Shown in pieces: positions 23,018-35,276 of a stretch of 64,000 nt of DNA (its first letter is position 1; each line of letters starts with the position of its first letter). This DNA is from Margaritispora aquatica. Its lineage: Eukaryota > Ascomycota > Leotiomycetes > Helotiales > Discinellaceae. The position numbers and the translations under genes were made by a program. Where the stretch lies: assembly GCA_007644065.1 (NCBI GenBank), contig VJWN01000006.1:558001-622000 (forward strand). Direction: 5' to 3'. Below the pieces are notes generated by a model. That model was given only the letters and a program-made list of their open reading frames with translations. It was not told where the DNA came from and searched no databases.

Positions 23018-23951
23018 GTTTGCGATTGCCGTTCCAGTTGTAGTGAATAATTCAATGTGAGGTGAGGATTACGACAGATATGCACCCATTGAAAGTATTT
23101 TAGATTCGATCAGTAGTGAAGCCCAGCAACGCTCACTCGGCAATGATCCAGACTTGCCGAGCAACTCTCATATGATTCTATTGCCTCTAAGATTGCAAGT
23201 CATCGCAGTTCAAGAACATCATCGAGATGAGAGCGTGCCAAGTGAATATGGCTCCATCCTTGGAGGGGTTGCCTCTTCAGGCTAGACATTCGCAAACCCA
23301 TGTTGCCATGCTGGCCGTCAAGCAATGACTACGACTGCCGCTCTATTGGGACAGAGATTCAAGAAATGGTGAGTTTGAGAGGAATCGCGGCAATTGCTTG
23401 GGAGGTGTAAGACTGGCCAGCAGCGTTATGCTGGGGAAGACATTCAGAGGATTCATGGGTGTGTGCCCGGTCTCAGGAGAGGCTTGGCAAATGATTTGTG
23501 GCTTCGATGGCTTTCTCACCTTCTTTCAGCTCCTGCAAGCCACCATAAACTCGCCATTAAAGCATCTATAGCATTTCTTTTGTCAGCACCACAAGGCGTT
23601 GTATGGTAAGCTGGGATGCAACTCGCTGCAGGTGACAACATTACCGCACTCTGATAGATACACTCGAGATGTTGATCGCCTTTCTAGCCTGCGGGGTTCC
23701 AATTGGGTCTCAGGGCAGCGATGCTATTCCAGCCTCTCATCGGTACTCAATGCGATCATTCAGTATGTGAGCAGTTATTCGTTGCTCATCATGAGTATGA
23801 GAAGCTTGGAGTATCAAGGGCAATTTTTTGAGATATGAAGTTGGTGTATGAGCAATTAAGTCAAAGTGAATGCTCATCCGAGAAGCCATCAGCAGAGAAG
23901 CGGATATACTGAACAGCAGCATTCACGCTGCTCGACCAAATAATCGCCAGT
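23018..23951. promoter_or_regulatory. Shared upstream region of divergent genes B and C
   Basis: A 934-bp region lies between the start codons of gene B (minus) and gene C (plus). Open frames here are short. The arrangement suggests co-regulation of the two giant genes. No specific operator was recognised. Confidence 0.5.
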
Positions 23952-26900
23952 ATGTCAGGAGCTGTCGAGGCCGATGAATCTCCAATAGTGACTTTTCTGG
24001 TCCAACCCGATACCACCAAAGCAGCAAAGGTTTCCACCGATGCAATTTGGGCGACTATTCTACCAGATGATAAGTTCACAAGGTCGGAGATTGAACCAAC
24101 AGGACTTGCCAAGGATGGTGACCTAACAATATCTCTGGTCGGACCCGATTCCTGGGATCTGTTGTTCTCATCTGTCGCTAATGAGGAATATTTTGGCCCT
24201 GAAGTTAAGGATGAATTGCTCAATAATGCTTGGATCGGGGATGAATTCAACTGTTCGTAGATAATATTTCACCTCAACTCCAAAGAGCCAAAAATTTACT
24301 GATATGTGGTAGCTGCTGTCCTGGCACTATCCAGCACTCAATCTAGCGACGTACTCGAGCGTCAGATCCCATTAGCTCGCGGTGATGGATCCGCCTTCAA
24401 AGCATTGGGAATCCCATCAGGCGCTGAAGAGATGCCCAACGCACAGTTGAAGACTTTCCTCAAAATTGTTGATCCTGAAGCACTTGATCCGCCGCTCAGT
24501 GTTAAGCTGCTAAAGCCTACTATTGCAGGGCCAAACGATCCGAATCCCAGTGCATTATGGTGTGCCACGACACCTCAAGGTTACAAGACAGTTATCAAAC
24601 TAGAATTTGCCCTGTCGATTACACAGGCATTGGAAGATAGTCCTATTGGTAGAGCCATTACTTGGATTCAAGAAAATCTAAACCTCAACATCAATATCGA
24701 AGAACTCAAAAAGTCTTTCGCAGGTCTGGGAATACCGGATCTTCAAATCACACTTACCAAATACACCACTTATGATCTCGAAGACTTGACTGCAAAGACC
24801 GAAGGATGGACTGTATCTTTCCAATTTCACAGTAAGTGCCATCATATTGATGCTAGAGCCACTAACTAAGGCCTCGTTATTTATTAATTCTTGGCAATTT
24901 ATCCAGCATCAAATTTCTGACTCGGAAACTAACCTGAGATAGTCTTGAAGTTCAAATTTGCTCTCGATTTCTCAGACAACCAAAATGCATTCTACTTGAT
25001 CCCTACAGCAAGTGCTGTCGACATTATCACGGACTTGGGTAATGCTGTAGGTAATACTGATGGTCTTGACACCGATTCAATGTATGTTTCAGTTGGTTCT
25101 TGTTCTCTTACCTACATTGCTAAGTTTCCTAAGTCTGTAAGGATGTATATTGATTCAGAGTAGGCCCAAACTAGGCAGTGATAACATTTTCTCGCAAGTG
25201 ATTGGTAACCACCTCAATATTTGGTACGTCAAACTCGAAAAGGACTTTATTAAGGACTCAAGTCTTTCGTGGGGTGTTGGCATCCTTGCGGGATGGACTT
25301 ATGGGAGTGCTAAAAAGCCTGTACTTTTGGGCTTAACGTATGAATCGAAAACCTCAACATTTCATGGCAGACTCATCCTGAGTACTGACCCCCTGTTCAC
25401 GCAAATACGGTATCCAGGTTAGTTCAAGATTTTCGTTATCTCCTTATATCTCGAAGGATCGAATTTCACTATGTCCTGTATTTTGTACTGCATACCTGTT
25501 TGGTTGAGGATGCATCAGTGTTGGTGATATTCCAAGCCTCGTTCTATGTAAAGCTTTGTACTCTATGGCTTTATACCATAGAGTTTGAAATGCCTGCTAG
25601 TTTCAATTTTGTGGTACCTGTGTCTGGATGATTGCCGCTCGTTAATGGCTGCAATAATCCTGCTTTCCTTGACAGGTCACAGCCATAATTCTAGAGTTTA
25701 TGATCGGATTCTGTGCTAATGACCTGGTAGACTATGATTATAGGATTGCTTTACCTGAACAGGCGGACCTCGACGCTGAGTTTCCTAAGATTTCCGAGAT
25801 CACCGACAAGATCAATTTATGGGAGTTATTCGCAGACGATAGTAAACCACCTCCCAAAGAGCTCAACAAGCTTCCAATAAATCTATCAGGTGCAGAGTCA
25901 GTATTGATATGTTTTTCTTAAGTTTCATTGGTGTGCGAAGAACAGAGAGTGTTCGAACTCTGCCTGTGAAACACTCGCTCGTAAACATGGTTCTTGGAAC
26001 CTCAGGTCTCGAAATTGCAGCGTGAGCTAATCTCTTCGAAGAACTATACTGATTGTTCTAGGGTCACCTATCAAAGCTTCAAAGACGTTCCAGGCACGAC
26101 TGGCACACAAGTCACGTTCTTCCTCGACGTGACAGCCAATGCTGACTCTGCCCCTGATGGAGATGAAGCTCCATCAGGCTTTAGGTGGGAAGAGCTCTCG
26201 ATCTTAGTCTCCAGAGTTTCAAGGAAGACAGGGAAGTCCAATCCAGTAAAAGAGACTGCCATACAAATCTTTTCCGAAGTCAGCTTAAATCCCAAACACA
26301 ACATGAGCTTGACACCAGCAATATTGGATGTGACTTTATCCTTCAATAGCTCAGGTAAAGATAGCGAATGGATGCTTCAGGGTAATTTATCAAATATGTC
26401 TGTTGCTCTTCTTGCCGATTGTTTCTTCAGCAATGATTGTGCATCTGGTGCGATGGAGGTTCTTGGTGCCTTGACAATAACACAAATGGATGTAAGTTAA
26501 TCGTGATTGCTTTGTATGGATGTTTCTGCTCAGGTGAGACTGACGAGCTGTAGGTGTTCTACACATACAACTCTGGGAAGGCATCTTCCTTTTTAATCTC
26601 AGCGGTCATCACTCTCGGTGGACTAGAGCTTGATCTCAGCTATCAATATGTTGCCGCAGCCATCCCTGCTAAGCAGCCGACTGCATCGAGTCTAAAGTGG
26701 GGAGCCACTCCGCCGCATGCTGAGCTCTCGAAATTAGCTGTAAATCCTCAAGAGCCTAAATCCAGTTGGGCTTTCGAAGCTTTCCTCCGTGTTGGGAATC
26801 ACAAGTCGACGATTGCAGACATCGCAGAAAGCATAGTACCAGGGAAAGGTAGTATCATCCCAGACTTTGTTGGAGGTATTGAAGTGGTGGCCGACGGCGA

Positions 26901-29900
26901 CCCTTTGAATGCTCCTATCAAGCTAATATACAGGGGAGATGATGTTAATGGCTCCATACTTGCTGTTTGGGTGAACATTGGACCATTTAACATGACTTTT
27001 GTTCAGTACAGGCCAAAGTCCCCTCTTGGGGTAGCAGCTAAGCCATCTCAAGTCAAGCAGATCCTCAGAATATCTGCAGATCAGATACCTCTACTAGATA
27101 AGGTGCCTCTTGTGAATCAGCTTCCCCAGCCATTTGATCACCTCGTGTATCTTTGGGTCGATGACCCTGGCCAAGTAAACCCAAATCTCAAGGGCTTTAC
27201 ACGAGAAATGATTGACAAGGCCATTGGCGGTGATAAGTCGGTCAACCAAGCCCTGGCCGAAGTTGGAATTCCAGAAATTAAATTGAAAAGCTCTAGGAGT
27301 CAGGTCAAGACGGAACTTGTACTTGCTGCTGGACATCACTTTGTTATCGGTAAGCTTAGAACTTCTAAAAATACTCTTTTATGATTGGCAAGTTGATACT
27401 TGTGAACTTCTTTCCTGGAGTTAGAGAGCTGTCATCTCTATATTCCAGTCTAACATAGTTCGCATTGAGTGGTCAGAATATCTTACTAACTTCACTAAAG
27501 TGGCAAATGACAAAGTTGTACTCGATCATATATTTGAGCCAGGCAAAAATCCAACCGGCGACCCCAAGCCTAAAACAACGCCAGCCACAACTGTCCCTGC
27601 TACTGGTGGCGATTCAACGCCTGCCCCACCACCACCACCTCCCAGGCCTGTTGTTACCAGAACCGAGAATCCACCAACGAAAGGAGATGCGAATACAAAA
27701 GCTGGTCCATTGACCGTATCGGCACTCACAGTTCAATACAAAAACGGATCCCTTTTCGTTGGAGTGGATGCGACGCTCGTCTTGGGCCCTCTTACATTTA
27801 GCGTCATCGGCTTCACCTTAGAGATACAAATCAGTCAAGTCAAGTTGAATAACCTTGCAGCTCTGATCACAGAGGGACTTATCTCTGTGAGTATCCATGG
27901 TCTCGAAGCTGGCGTCAACAAAGAGCCTCTCACGTTGAAAGGAGTCTTCATCCACGATATCCTAGAGGATCCAAAGGGCGATGTTACAACTGAAAGCTAC
28001 CGGGGCGGAATTGCCGTCGGATTCAAGGCTTGGAAAGTCCTCGCTGTGGGAGAATACGCAATCGTGTCTACCAAGAGCACAAATTCCGAGTTCAAGTCTG
28101 TCTTTGTGTATGGTAAACTTGATGGACCACTGGTTACACTAGAATTTGCCACCATCTCAGGGGTTCGCTTAGGTTTTGGTTACAATTCTTATGTCCGCTT
28201 ACCTTCCGCTGAGAATTTGTTCAAATTTCCGTTCATTAGCGACACGGCTGGAGGTGATGATCCGTTGGCGGTGCTGAATGCCATGCAAGGTGGATCGCCT
28301 GCTTTTGTTTATAAGAAGTTAGGCGGTGTGTGGTTCGCTGCCGTGAGTTTACAGCCATGTTTGTGATATGAGCTTGCTAATGGGGAGTATAGGGAATGAC
28401 CATCACATGCTTCGACTGTATTAGTCTCACCGCTGTGCTCATGTTTGAGATTGAGACGAAATCCGATCAGAATGGGGTCGTAATCGCGTTACTTGCATCG
28501 GGTGTATTCCAGATGCCACCTTTATCGCCTCCTGAATTGTCCCTATTCTACATCGAGTTACTTATCAAGGTCGAGCTAAACTTCATTGAAGGATATATAG
28601 CAGCTGATGCAGCATTGTCTCCTGCTTCGTAAGTCTGCCCAGTGATTAAGGAGCTCAAAGTCTAATTTCACATAGTCATGTTTATGTACCATGGGCTCGT
28701 CTCACAGGAAGTGGATCTTTCTATACTTGGTTCCCACCTAGTGCTCACGCTGGAGACTGGGTTGTGGTAAGTCTACTTTCCCTTTCTATTGTTGCCATTG
28801 GGCGAAACTGTCAGCCCATGCACTTTAGTTGCCTTGAGATGTCATGGAGTATCGTTTTAATAACTGGGTCCGGACACCTGAACAACGCATCTGCGGGAGC
28901 GATAGCTAACGGGAATACTTTAGAGTATTGGTGGATATCACAGAGCATATGATGCACCAGACCATTACCCACAAAACCTTCAACGCCTAGGTCTCAACTT
29001 TACTGTCGGCGACGCCGTGGTAGGTTCTTGATATTTCTACTTACTCACATAGTTTGGAAACTGACTTCACCCCAGCATGTTGTAGGGGGTGCTTATGTAG
29101 CAGTTACCCCAAAGTGTGCTATGGCTGGAGGTAGTTTGCATATATCCGTGGACGTTGGTCCTGTAAGGCAAGTTTTCACCTTCGATGCATCTCGTCAGAA
29201 TGACTAACAAACAACAGTGCATATGCGGATATTGCTCTTGATGTCTTTATCAATTTCAAGCCGTGAGTTACCTTACATGAGTGGTGTATTGAAAGTTCTA
29301 ACAGCTTCAGTTTCTACTTTATTGCCGAGATGCGCTTGTCTGTTGGCGTGGAATGCGATGTTGGTGAGTTAATGTGTGATCCACATGTAGGGTATTTTAC
29401 TGATGGTCTTAATTTCAGACCTACTGTTTGTATCATTCCACGTGTCGATCACACTCTCGGCCGACTTGACACTTTGGGGTCCTGATGAATTTGGTGGAAC
29501 CGCATATGTTGATTTCTGGTTCTTCGGTAAGTTCTCCCAACCCACCATCATACTCTAAATATACTCATCATCCACAGGCTTCAGCATCGACTTCGGTGCG
29601 GGTCTCCGTGACCCCCCTGGAATTTCGCTCATCGAATTCTACGAAATCGTCCGCACAGCCGGGCCTCCCAGCAAACCACCCAAGGGCGACACAACATCCG
29701 GAGACAACAAATTCCAAGCCCAGCACAAATACAGTATCGAGGATGGTCTTTTCCCCGACAAACCCAAGTCAGAGAAGGAAGGCGAGTTCCCCAACACCGG
29801 CGCAACGATCGAGTGGAAAGTCCTAGCCGGCCCTCTCCAAATCCGCATCGACTGTGATTTTGCCCTCAGCGCAGCATACCTGACGACCTCGAAAGGCGAC

Positions 29901-30761
29901 CAGCAAATCGAGCCCCTCACTAAAACCAAGGAAATATTTTCGTTCCCCATGCATAATACTGAGCCCATTGAATCCAAACTCTTCGTCAAGGTGTACGATC
30001 TCGATCGAGGAGAAGAGAAGAAGCAGCTCATTGATGGCTTCCAGGCCGAGCTAGTCATGAAGAACGCGCCGAAAGCGACCTGGACCAAGTACACTACTGA
30101 CCTGGACCCATTGTCTCGCATCTCAGGTGGCAAGAGACGAAAGCCTGCCGGCTTGCAAGATGGCAGCAACCCAACCGTCGAACTATGTCAGGGTATTCGC
30201 TTGTTTCCACCAGTCGCAGTACTATCCAAGAGCTCAATAATCGACTTCGACGCCAGTTCGGCCATGGAATCTTCGAATGTAGTGCTGCCCCTAAAGACAT
30301 CTCCAGAACAGACAACACTTCTCACCAAGCCATTCGAGCCAGACTCGGATTCAGTAATTCAGTGGAACGATTTTGCCTCCGTCATGACAGGAAAGACAGA
30401 TGGCGTCTCCATCGCCGCCACCAGCACCAACCCTGCAGTTACCAAAGCTGAAGTTCGCGGCGACGGCACAATCGAGGAAAGCATGCTTGGTCTTTTGGTA
30501 TCGACTCTGGGATGGAATATCCGCGGTACAGCGGAAACCAAGGGCGGTGTGGTCCCTGATGTGTTGCTCACTGATCCGACCAAGGAGCCAGCGGGAAAGA
30601 AGAGTCTAGACGACGATGAGACGCCGAAGGTTGAGCCGAAGAAGATTGTGCAGAGGAAGGAGTGGGAGTTGGTGGGTGAGCCGCCGAGTTTGCTGGCCAC
30701 GCAGTTGGGGTATTATTACCCTTACTTGCCACAGATCACGGAGGTCACTGCTGCTGCATGA
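23952..30761 (+). CDS. Gene C: 1803-aa DUF6603-like multidomain protein
   Basis: Seventeen exons, all in consistent phase: 23952-24252, 24313-24831, 24943-25081, 25161-25417, 25683-25889, 26006-26021, 26062-26491, 26554-27349, 27501-28342, 28393-28628, 28676-28766, 28924-29019, 29076-29167, 29218-29262, 29311-29363, 29419-29526 and 29578-30761. Residues 1-890 form several alternating-strand modules. A Pro/Thr-rich linker with a Pro run follows (about 897-950). The DUF6603-like core spans about 955-1410 and shows LDGPLVTLEF...GVRLGFGYN, a LGG(Y)H...PDHYP-type block (SIGGYHRAYDAPDHYPQNLQRLG), TPKCAMAGGSL, VSAYADIALD and GTAYVDFWFF. The C-terminal ~390 residues are hydrophilic. There is no signal peptide or transmembrane helix. 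DUF6603 is, to my knowledge, an uncharacterised domain of bacteria and fungi. The match is from memory of its motif order. Function unknown. Confidence 0.82.
26006..26021 (+). other. 16-nt microexon in gene C
   Basis: It lies between a CAG acceptor and a GTGAGC donor, followed by a 40-nt intron. It is needed to join LSG-LEIAA-VTYQSF in frame; skipping it shifts phase. Confidence 0.6.
29168..29217 (+). other. GC-AG intron in gene C
   Basis: The donor reads AG|GCAAGT, the standard GC-AG consensus, and the acceptor is AACAACAG. It joins DVGPV-SAYADIALD, a conserved-looking block of the DUF6603-like core. The nearby GTAAGG donor 5 nt upstream would give the wrong phase. Confidence 0.7.
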
Positions 30762-31931
30762 TTATGGGGTGTTTTGATTGAAGAAGTGGGAGCGTTTGAA
30801 TGTTTCTTTGATGGTAGCAAGCTTTGAATATGATATTGAATCTTCCTGAAATGCCGCGTCTATGCACTTGAACCCGTGAATCTGACATAACTCATATGAG
30901 ACGCCATGTTTAAAATTAGAGGCAGTAGCTCATGATTGAAGATGCACTTGAAGATCTCCGACACCAGTGCGAGGAAACCCCATTTCTGCAATCAATAAAT
31001 GTGAATTCAAAACTGCTTGACGGAGCCATAGCATACCCTTGATTCCCACCACAAGATAAATGCAACACCTGAACACTCTCTAAACGCACAAGAAACCATG
31101 AGCCCAGTAATCCCAAACCCAACCCGGAAGCCAAACCCCAAGCCCTCCCCAACCTTCCCAGCCTGCTGCCCCTTCCCCGTCCTCAAAAACCCCCCCAACC
31201 AAAACCTCGCTTAATAAACCCCCTCCCTCTCAAACCCAACAACACAAGGCAACGAGCGTGCCTCCATGGCGCAAAGGGTAGGCGTGTACCGGAGGTTCAG
31301 GTCAACGTTGTTCATTGGGGTGGATCAACCAGTCTTGTCTGGCACAGCAAGGCAACCTTCTTCAACGGCTTTAACACGCCTCTCCGCTTCGGCGGTCTCA
31401 AAATCCCCTTCTCGGAGGGGGTTTTCTAAGGGACTTCTTCGGAGGTCCTGGACTTTTTGCTGGTTTGGTATATGTAATTTTTTTTATAAAAAAAATTTCC
31501 TTGTTCTGAGAATATGTCTTTTGGAAGGGAATGTTTGGGCAGGAACTGGACAAAGCAAGTTTTGGGAAGTGGCTTATTGAGGAGCTGGGAGTGCGTACGG
31601 CTTATAGGTATCGTCAACTCAAGAACGAGTTGGCCTTTTGCTCTTGTTTTCCTCTATAAAACCCCGGAGATATTCCAGTCGGATGCATTTTGAACTTCTG
31701 AAAGTCTCAACTAGGTTTGGCTGGCGAAACCTCGCTTAATTCCTCCTCATAACTGGTGCTGTCACAGATCAACACGTCCAGAGAACTTCAAGAAGTCACG
31801 ACGATCACCATCCTCTTCAGTCGATAGAATATCAAAGTAGTCTTCAATGGGCTATGGTTATTTTTGACAACTTTATTATAGACTATCAAGCTAAAAAAGA
31901 ATTATGAAAAAAAGCCTAATTAACATACATC
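30762..31931. other. Spacer between gene C and the MFS gene, with a degenerate minus-strand ORF
   Basis: About 1.2 kb between the convergent stops. On the minus strand, 31211-31416 reads as a plausible protein fragment (FETAEAERRVKAVEEG... and ...NNVDLNLRYTPTLC) interrupted by a single in-frame TGA at about 31325-31327. A/T runs occur at 31479-31497. No intact gene was found. Confidence 0.4.
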
Positions 31932-33569
31932 TCACACTGCCTTGTTTACATCCTCCAGTCTAATGCTCGTGCCCTTGACACTCTCCCCATCAACATCCGC
32001 CCCACCATTTCTCGCTCTCTTCTCATTCAACGCCCTCTCCACATCCCTAGCCCTAACCTCAGGATCCACGCTGCCAAACAAAACATCCATATCCTCCAAG
32101 CTGCGGCCCTTGGTCTCCTTCACGAAGAAGAAAACCCAAATGCCCATACCACAGATGAAGCAGCCAAACATCAAGAACGTGCGCCAGCCAATGTGGTTGA
32201 TGGCCGTGGGCGTAACCTTGGTGATGACGAAGTTGAACAGCCACTGTGTCGCGGCGCCCATGCCCACACCGTAGGAGCGCAGACGCGTGGGGAAGATCTC
32301 GCTGAGGTAGACCCAGGGGATGGGGCCCCAGGAGGCGGAGTACCCGATCACGAAGAGGTAGATCATGACGACCATGGCGATGGAGGCGGGGGAGACGGAG
32401 CCGGTGCCCGTAGGCGGGTGGGTGTGCAGCACGCCGCCGATGATGAACATCATGGTCATCATCCAGGCGGCGCCGAACATGAGGGACTTGCGGCGACCGA
32501 GGGTGTCGATGCCGACGATGAGGAAGATACCCGTGGTGACGACCTTGACGCTGCCGTAGATGCCGGTGGCGAAGAGGGAGGTGTTCGTCTTGGAGATACC
32601 GATGGTTTGGAAGATCTGTGGCGCGTAGTAGCCGATTGAGTTAGTACCGGTGAATTGTTGGCACATCATGATGAGGAAGCCGGACAGGAAACGGATGCGC
32701 ATTCCTGGAGCCAGGCACTCCTTCCATGTGACACCCTCGGTGGCGTTCATTTCCTCGTCAATTGAGGCCTTGATCTCAGCAATTTCTTGCATGATATCCG
32801 GGTCGGTGGTCTCGCCTCTGCGCATGTAAGCCAGCGAAGCGGAAGCCTCCTCGTACCGGTTTTGCTTCATGAGCCAACGTGGAGATTCCTTGAGGAAGAA
32901 GAGACCCATGAGGAGGAAGCCACCTGGGATGATCTGGATGGCCACTGGAATACGCCATTGCTTGGTGGAAGGCTGGATACGCTCCGCGACACCGTAGTTC
33001 AACCAGTATGCAAAGGTAGAACCTATAACCAAGAATTCTTGGAAGAGACCGGTGATTCTACCTCGAACAGCTGGAGGGCAGTTCTCGCTAACGAACACAG
33101 GAGTGATGGATGACATTCCTCCGATTCCAAGACCTGCAATCACTCTTCCCGCGTATATCTGGCCGATGGAGTGTGTAGCAGCTGTCTGGACAGCTGCACC
33201 GATGAGGAAAACCACAGAGAATCCCATAAGCGAGTAACGACGTCCAAACTTGTCATTGAGGAAAGCAGCGATGATGGCACCGAAGAAACATCCCGCTGTG
33301 AGAAGCGAGACGACATTTGATGCGACGTCTGCGTTTTTGGCAGAGGCGAAGCCAGTGCTGCCTGATGGCAGTCCAAAGTCTTTCTTGAAGGATGAAAGTG
33401 CGAGGACACTTCCCATCACACCGGTATCATAACCTGAGAAGGAAGTCAGCAAGATGTCTTTGTATCAAGGCGTGCATATATGAAGCATACCGAAGAGCAA
33501 AGATCCCATATAAGCTACCGATGTGAGTAGATACACTCGGTAGTTCTGAAAGAAGCCATCTCTCGCCAT
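31932..33569 (-). CDS. MFS sugar-porter family permease (quinate/hexose type)
   Basis: Two exons, 33491-33569 and 31932-33433, give 526 aa. The N-terminus is MARDGFFQNYRVYLLTSVAYMGSLLFGYDTGVMGS, with helix 1 split by the intron. Sugar-porter signatures are present: the DKFGRRYS loop after helix 2, GRVIAGLGIGG, KESPRWLMK at the end of the first half, QQFTGTNSIGYYAP in helix 7, DTLGRRKS and the closing PETKGRSLE-like motif (VKETKGRSLEDMD). Twelve helices are expected with a cytosolic C-tail. The length and motifs fit the quinate permease/hexose transporter subfamily; substrate choice cannot be inferred. Plasma-membrane location is expected. The coding part is noticeably GC-rich and codon-biased compared with genes A-C. 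Confidence 0.9.
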
Positions 33570-34269
33570 GATGAAGTCGATGTGTTCGAACAGAGCACTC
33601 GTCGGCTGTCAATGTCGATATGTTGATACCAGACTCCAACCAAGTTCAATCTCACCAAGCAAAGAATGAATGAGAGTGTAGGAAGAGAGAGCAAAGCAGA
33701 CTGACGAAGCAAAATCTCCCAACAGCAGCTTGCGCAGCTCTTATACCCACAACAAGTACGAATCCACCTGCCCATCTCCCTCATTCACCCCATACAAAGC
33801 TCCATCTCCCCATGGCATCCCCACCCTCTCACCCCTCAACTCCATTTCCTCCTCCTCTTCCTCCAACTTCAACTCCAGGACCAGGAGCAAACTCCAAGCT
33901 CAACTAGTCAACTCCAAACTCTCCCCACTTTACAGCGAAAGCACGACCGCTCGCCCCTCCGTCCGCCCACTTATCCAAATTCCCACGCGCACCAGCAACT
34001 CCCGAGACGCCCTGGATCGACATCCATACTACCAGGTACAAACAAGCTCTCCACCAAGCACCATGCCAACACGGGTGCCGTCCACGCCAAAAGCTTATAC
34101 CCCCGTTGAGCCCCAAACAAAGTTCCGCACAATTGGTGGAATCACAGAAACATGGCGAGGAGTGGGCTCGCAAGAACATGTTCCCACCAATTAGTCTGAG
34201 TTTGCGTGTCACCTCGAGAGTGAGAAGTGGATGTTTATACACCCCAGTCTTCTTTGCATATTTGCATGC

Positions 34270-34307
34270 AAGTCAAGTCAAGTCGAGTCGAGTCGAGTCG
34301 AGTTGAG
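34270..34307. repeat. 5-bp tandem repeat (GTCAA/GTCGA)n
   Basis: Seven or so consecutive 5-bp units, GTCAA then GTCGA, are seen directly. Confidence 0.85.
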
Positions 34308-34581
34308 ACGCCTGTTAAGTTCGATTGCCGCTATCCGGGCCTTTTTATGGCGGCAAATGAAGTTTGAGCTCCTAAAGGTAAGGTAAGGGGTAAGGTATGT
34401 TATACGGAGAACAGACAGCGGGGTGGATTCATAAACATTTCCTTTCCTTTCCTCTCCTTCGCCAAAGTCGAAAGTCTCTCTCCATCTCTCTCGCCCTGCA
34501 TCCGAACGAACCGAATCTTCTGAATAATCTGGAGAATCATTTCACCGTCCTTTGTATCAAACTTTTCTCATCGGACATCTT

Positions 34582-34619
34582 TCATCTCTCATCTCTCATC
34601 TCTCATCTCTCATCTCTCA
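34582..34619. repeat. 7-bp tandem repeat (CATCTCT)n
   Basis: About five consecutive CATCTCT units are seen directly, in a CT-rich tract. Confidence 0.85.
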
Positions 34620-35276
34620 CTCAAAATCCCTCAAATTTCATACATTTATCCTCAAGATTTGATGTCAATCAAAGCTCGCTCCGTCATCTCCCAAGACCCA
34701 AGGATCTCCGCTGCATTCGCCGGTGGCACAGTGGCTGGTTCCCTTGTGTCCGATAGGTACAGGCAGGCGAGCAGGGTTCATGCCGAGTCGGCACCTGAAT
34801 CGCATCGTGGGTATCCTGACGGAAGGAGATGGCGGTGGCGGCGAATTTTTATTCCTGATTCTAGAATCCAGATGAGATCTTTGAATGTTGAGATCAGACG
34901 ACATTAGTGCATTGTTTACATATGTCATTGAAGCAAGGACTTTCTTCACTAGGATGAATGGATAAAAATACCTCAGGACATCTGGCATCCAAGATGATTA
35001 TACGATGGTCCTTCTAGGTAGGATATGTTTCGATATATACAATAACTACATTCCCCCTCCACCGCAAAATCATACGCATCTCTCTTCCGCAGGTGATCTC
35101 AAACACAATCATAATGCTCTATCCAGCCTCTCCGATTTACAAGTGTATCGCCGTCCCAAACGCCTATGATGTGATATCGTTACTAATAACTATGCTGAGC
35201 CCAGCAACCCAAAGAAACGCCAATCCTGTATCCAGCCAGCACCACGATATAAATGCATCTCTCCTGATTAAGATTC

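Larger units (their letters stand above)
33570..35276. other. Low-complexity spacer with tandem repeats
   Basis: It holds the MFS promoter and the 3' flank of the ADAM gene. A Ser/Pro/Thr-rich frame (33730-34194, plus) lacks an upstream ATG, and a short frame (34662-34907, plus, 81 codons) follows a CT-rich leader; neither has motifs. Tandem repeats are listed separately. Confidence 0.4.

Noticed and set aside
10306..30761. Reading the cluster as a polyketide or nonribosomal peptide gene cluster
   Set aside because: None of the large proteins shows ketosynthase, acyltransferase, adenylation or condensation motifs.
33730..34194. Ser/Pro-rich 154-codon plus-strand frame
   Set aside because: No ATG until near its end and low complexity; insufficient to call a gene.
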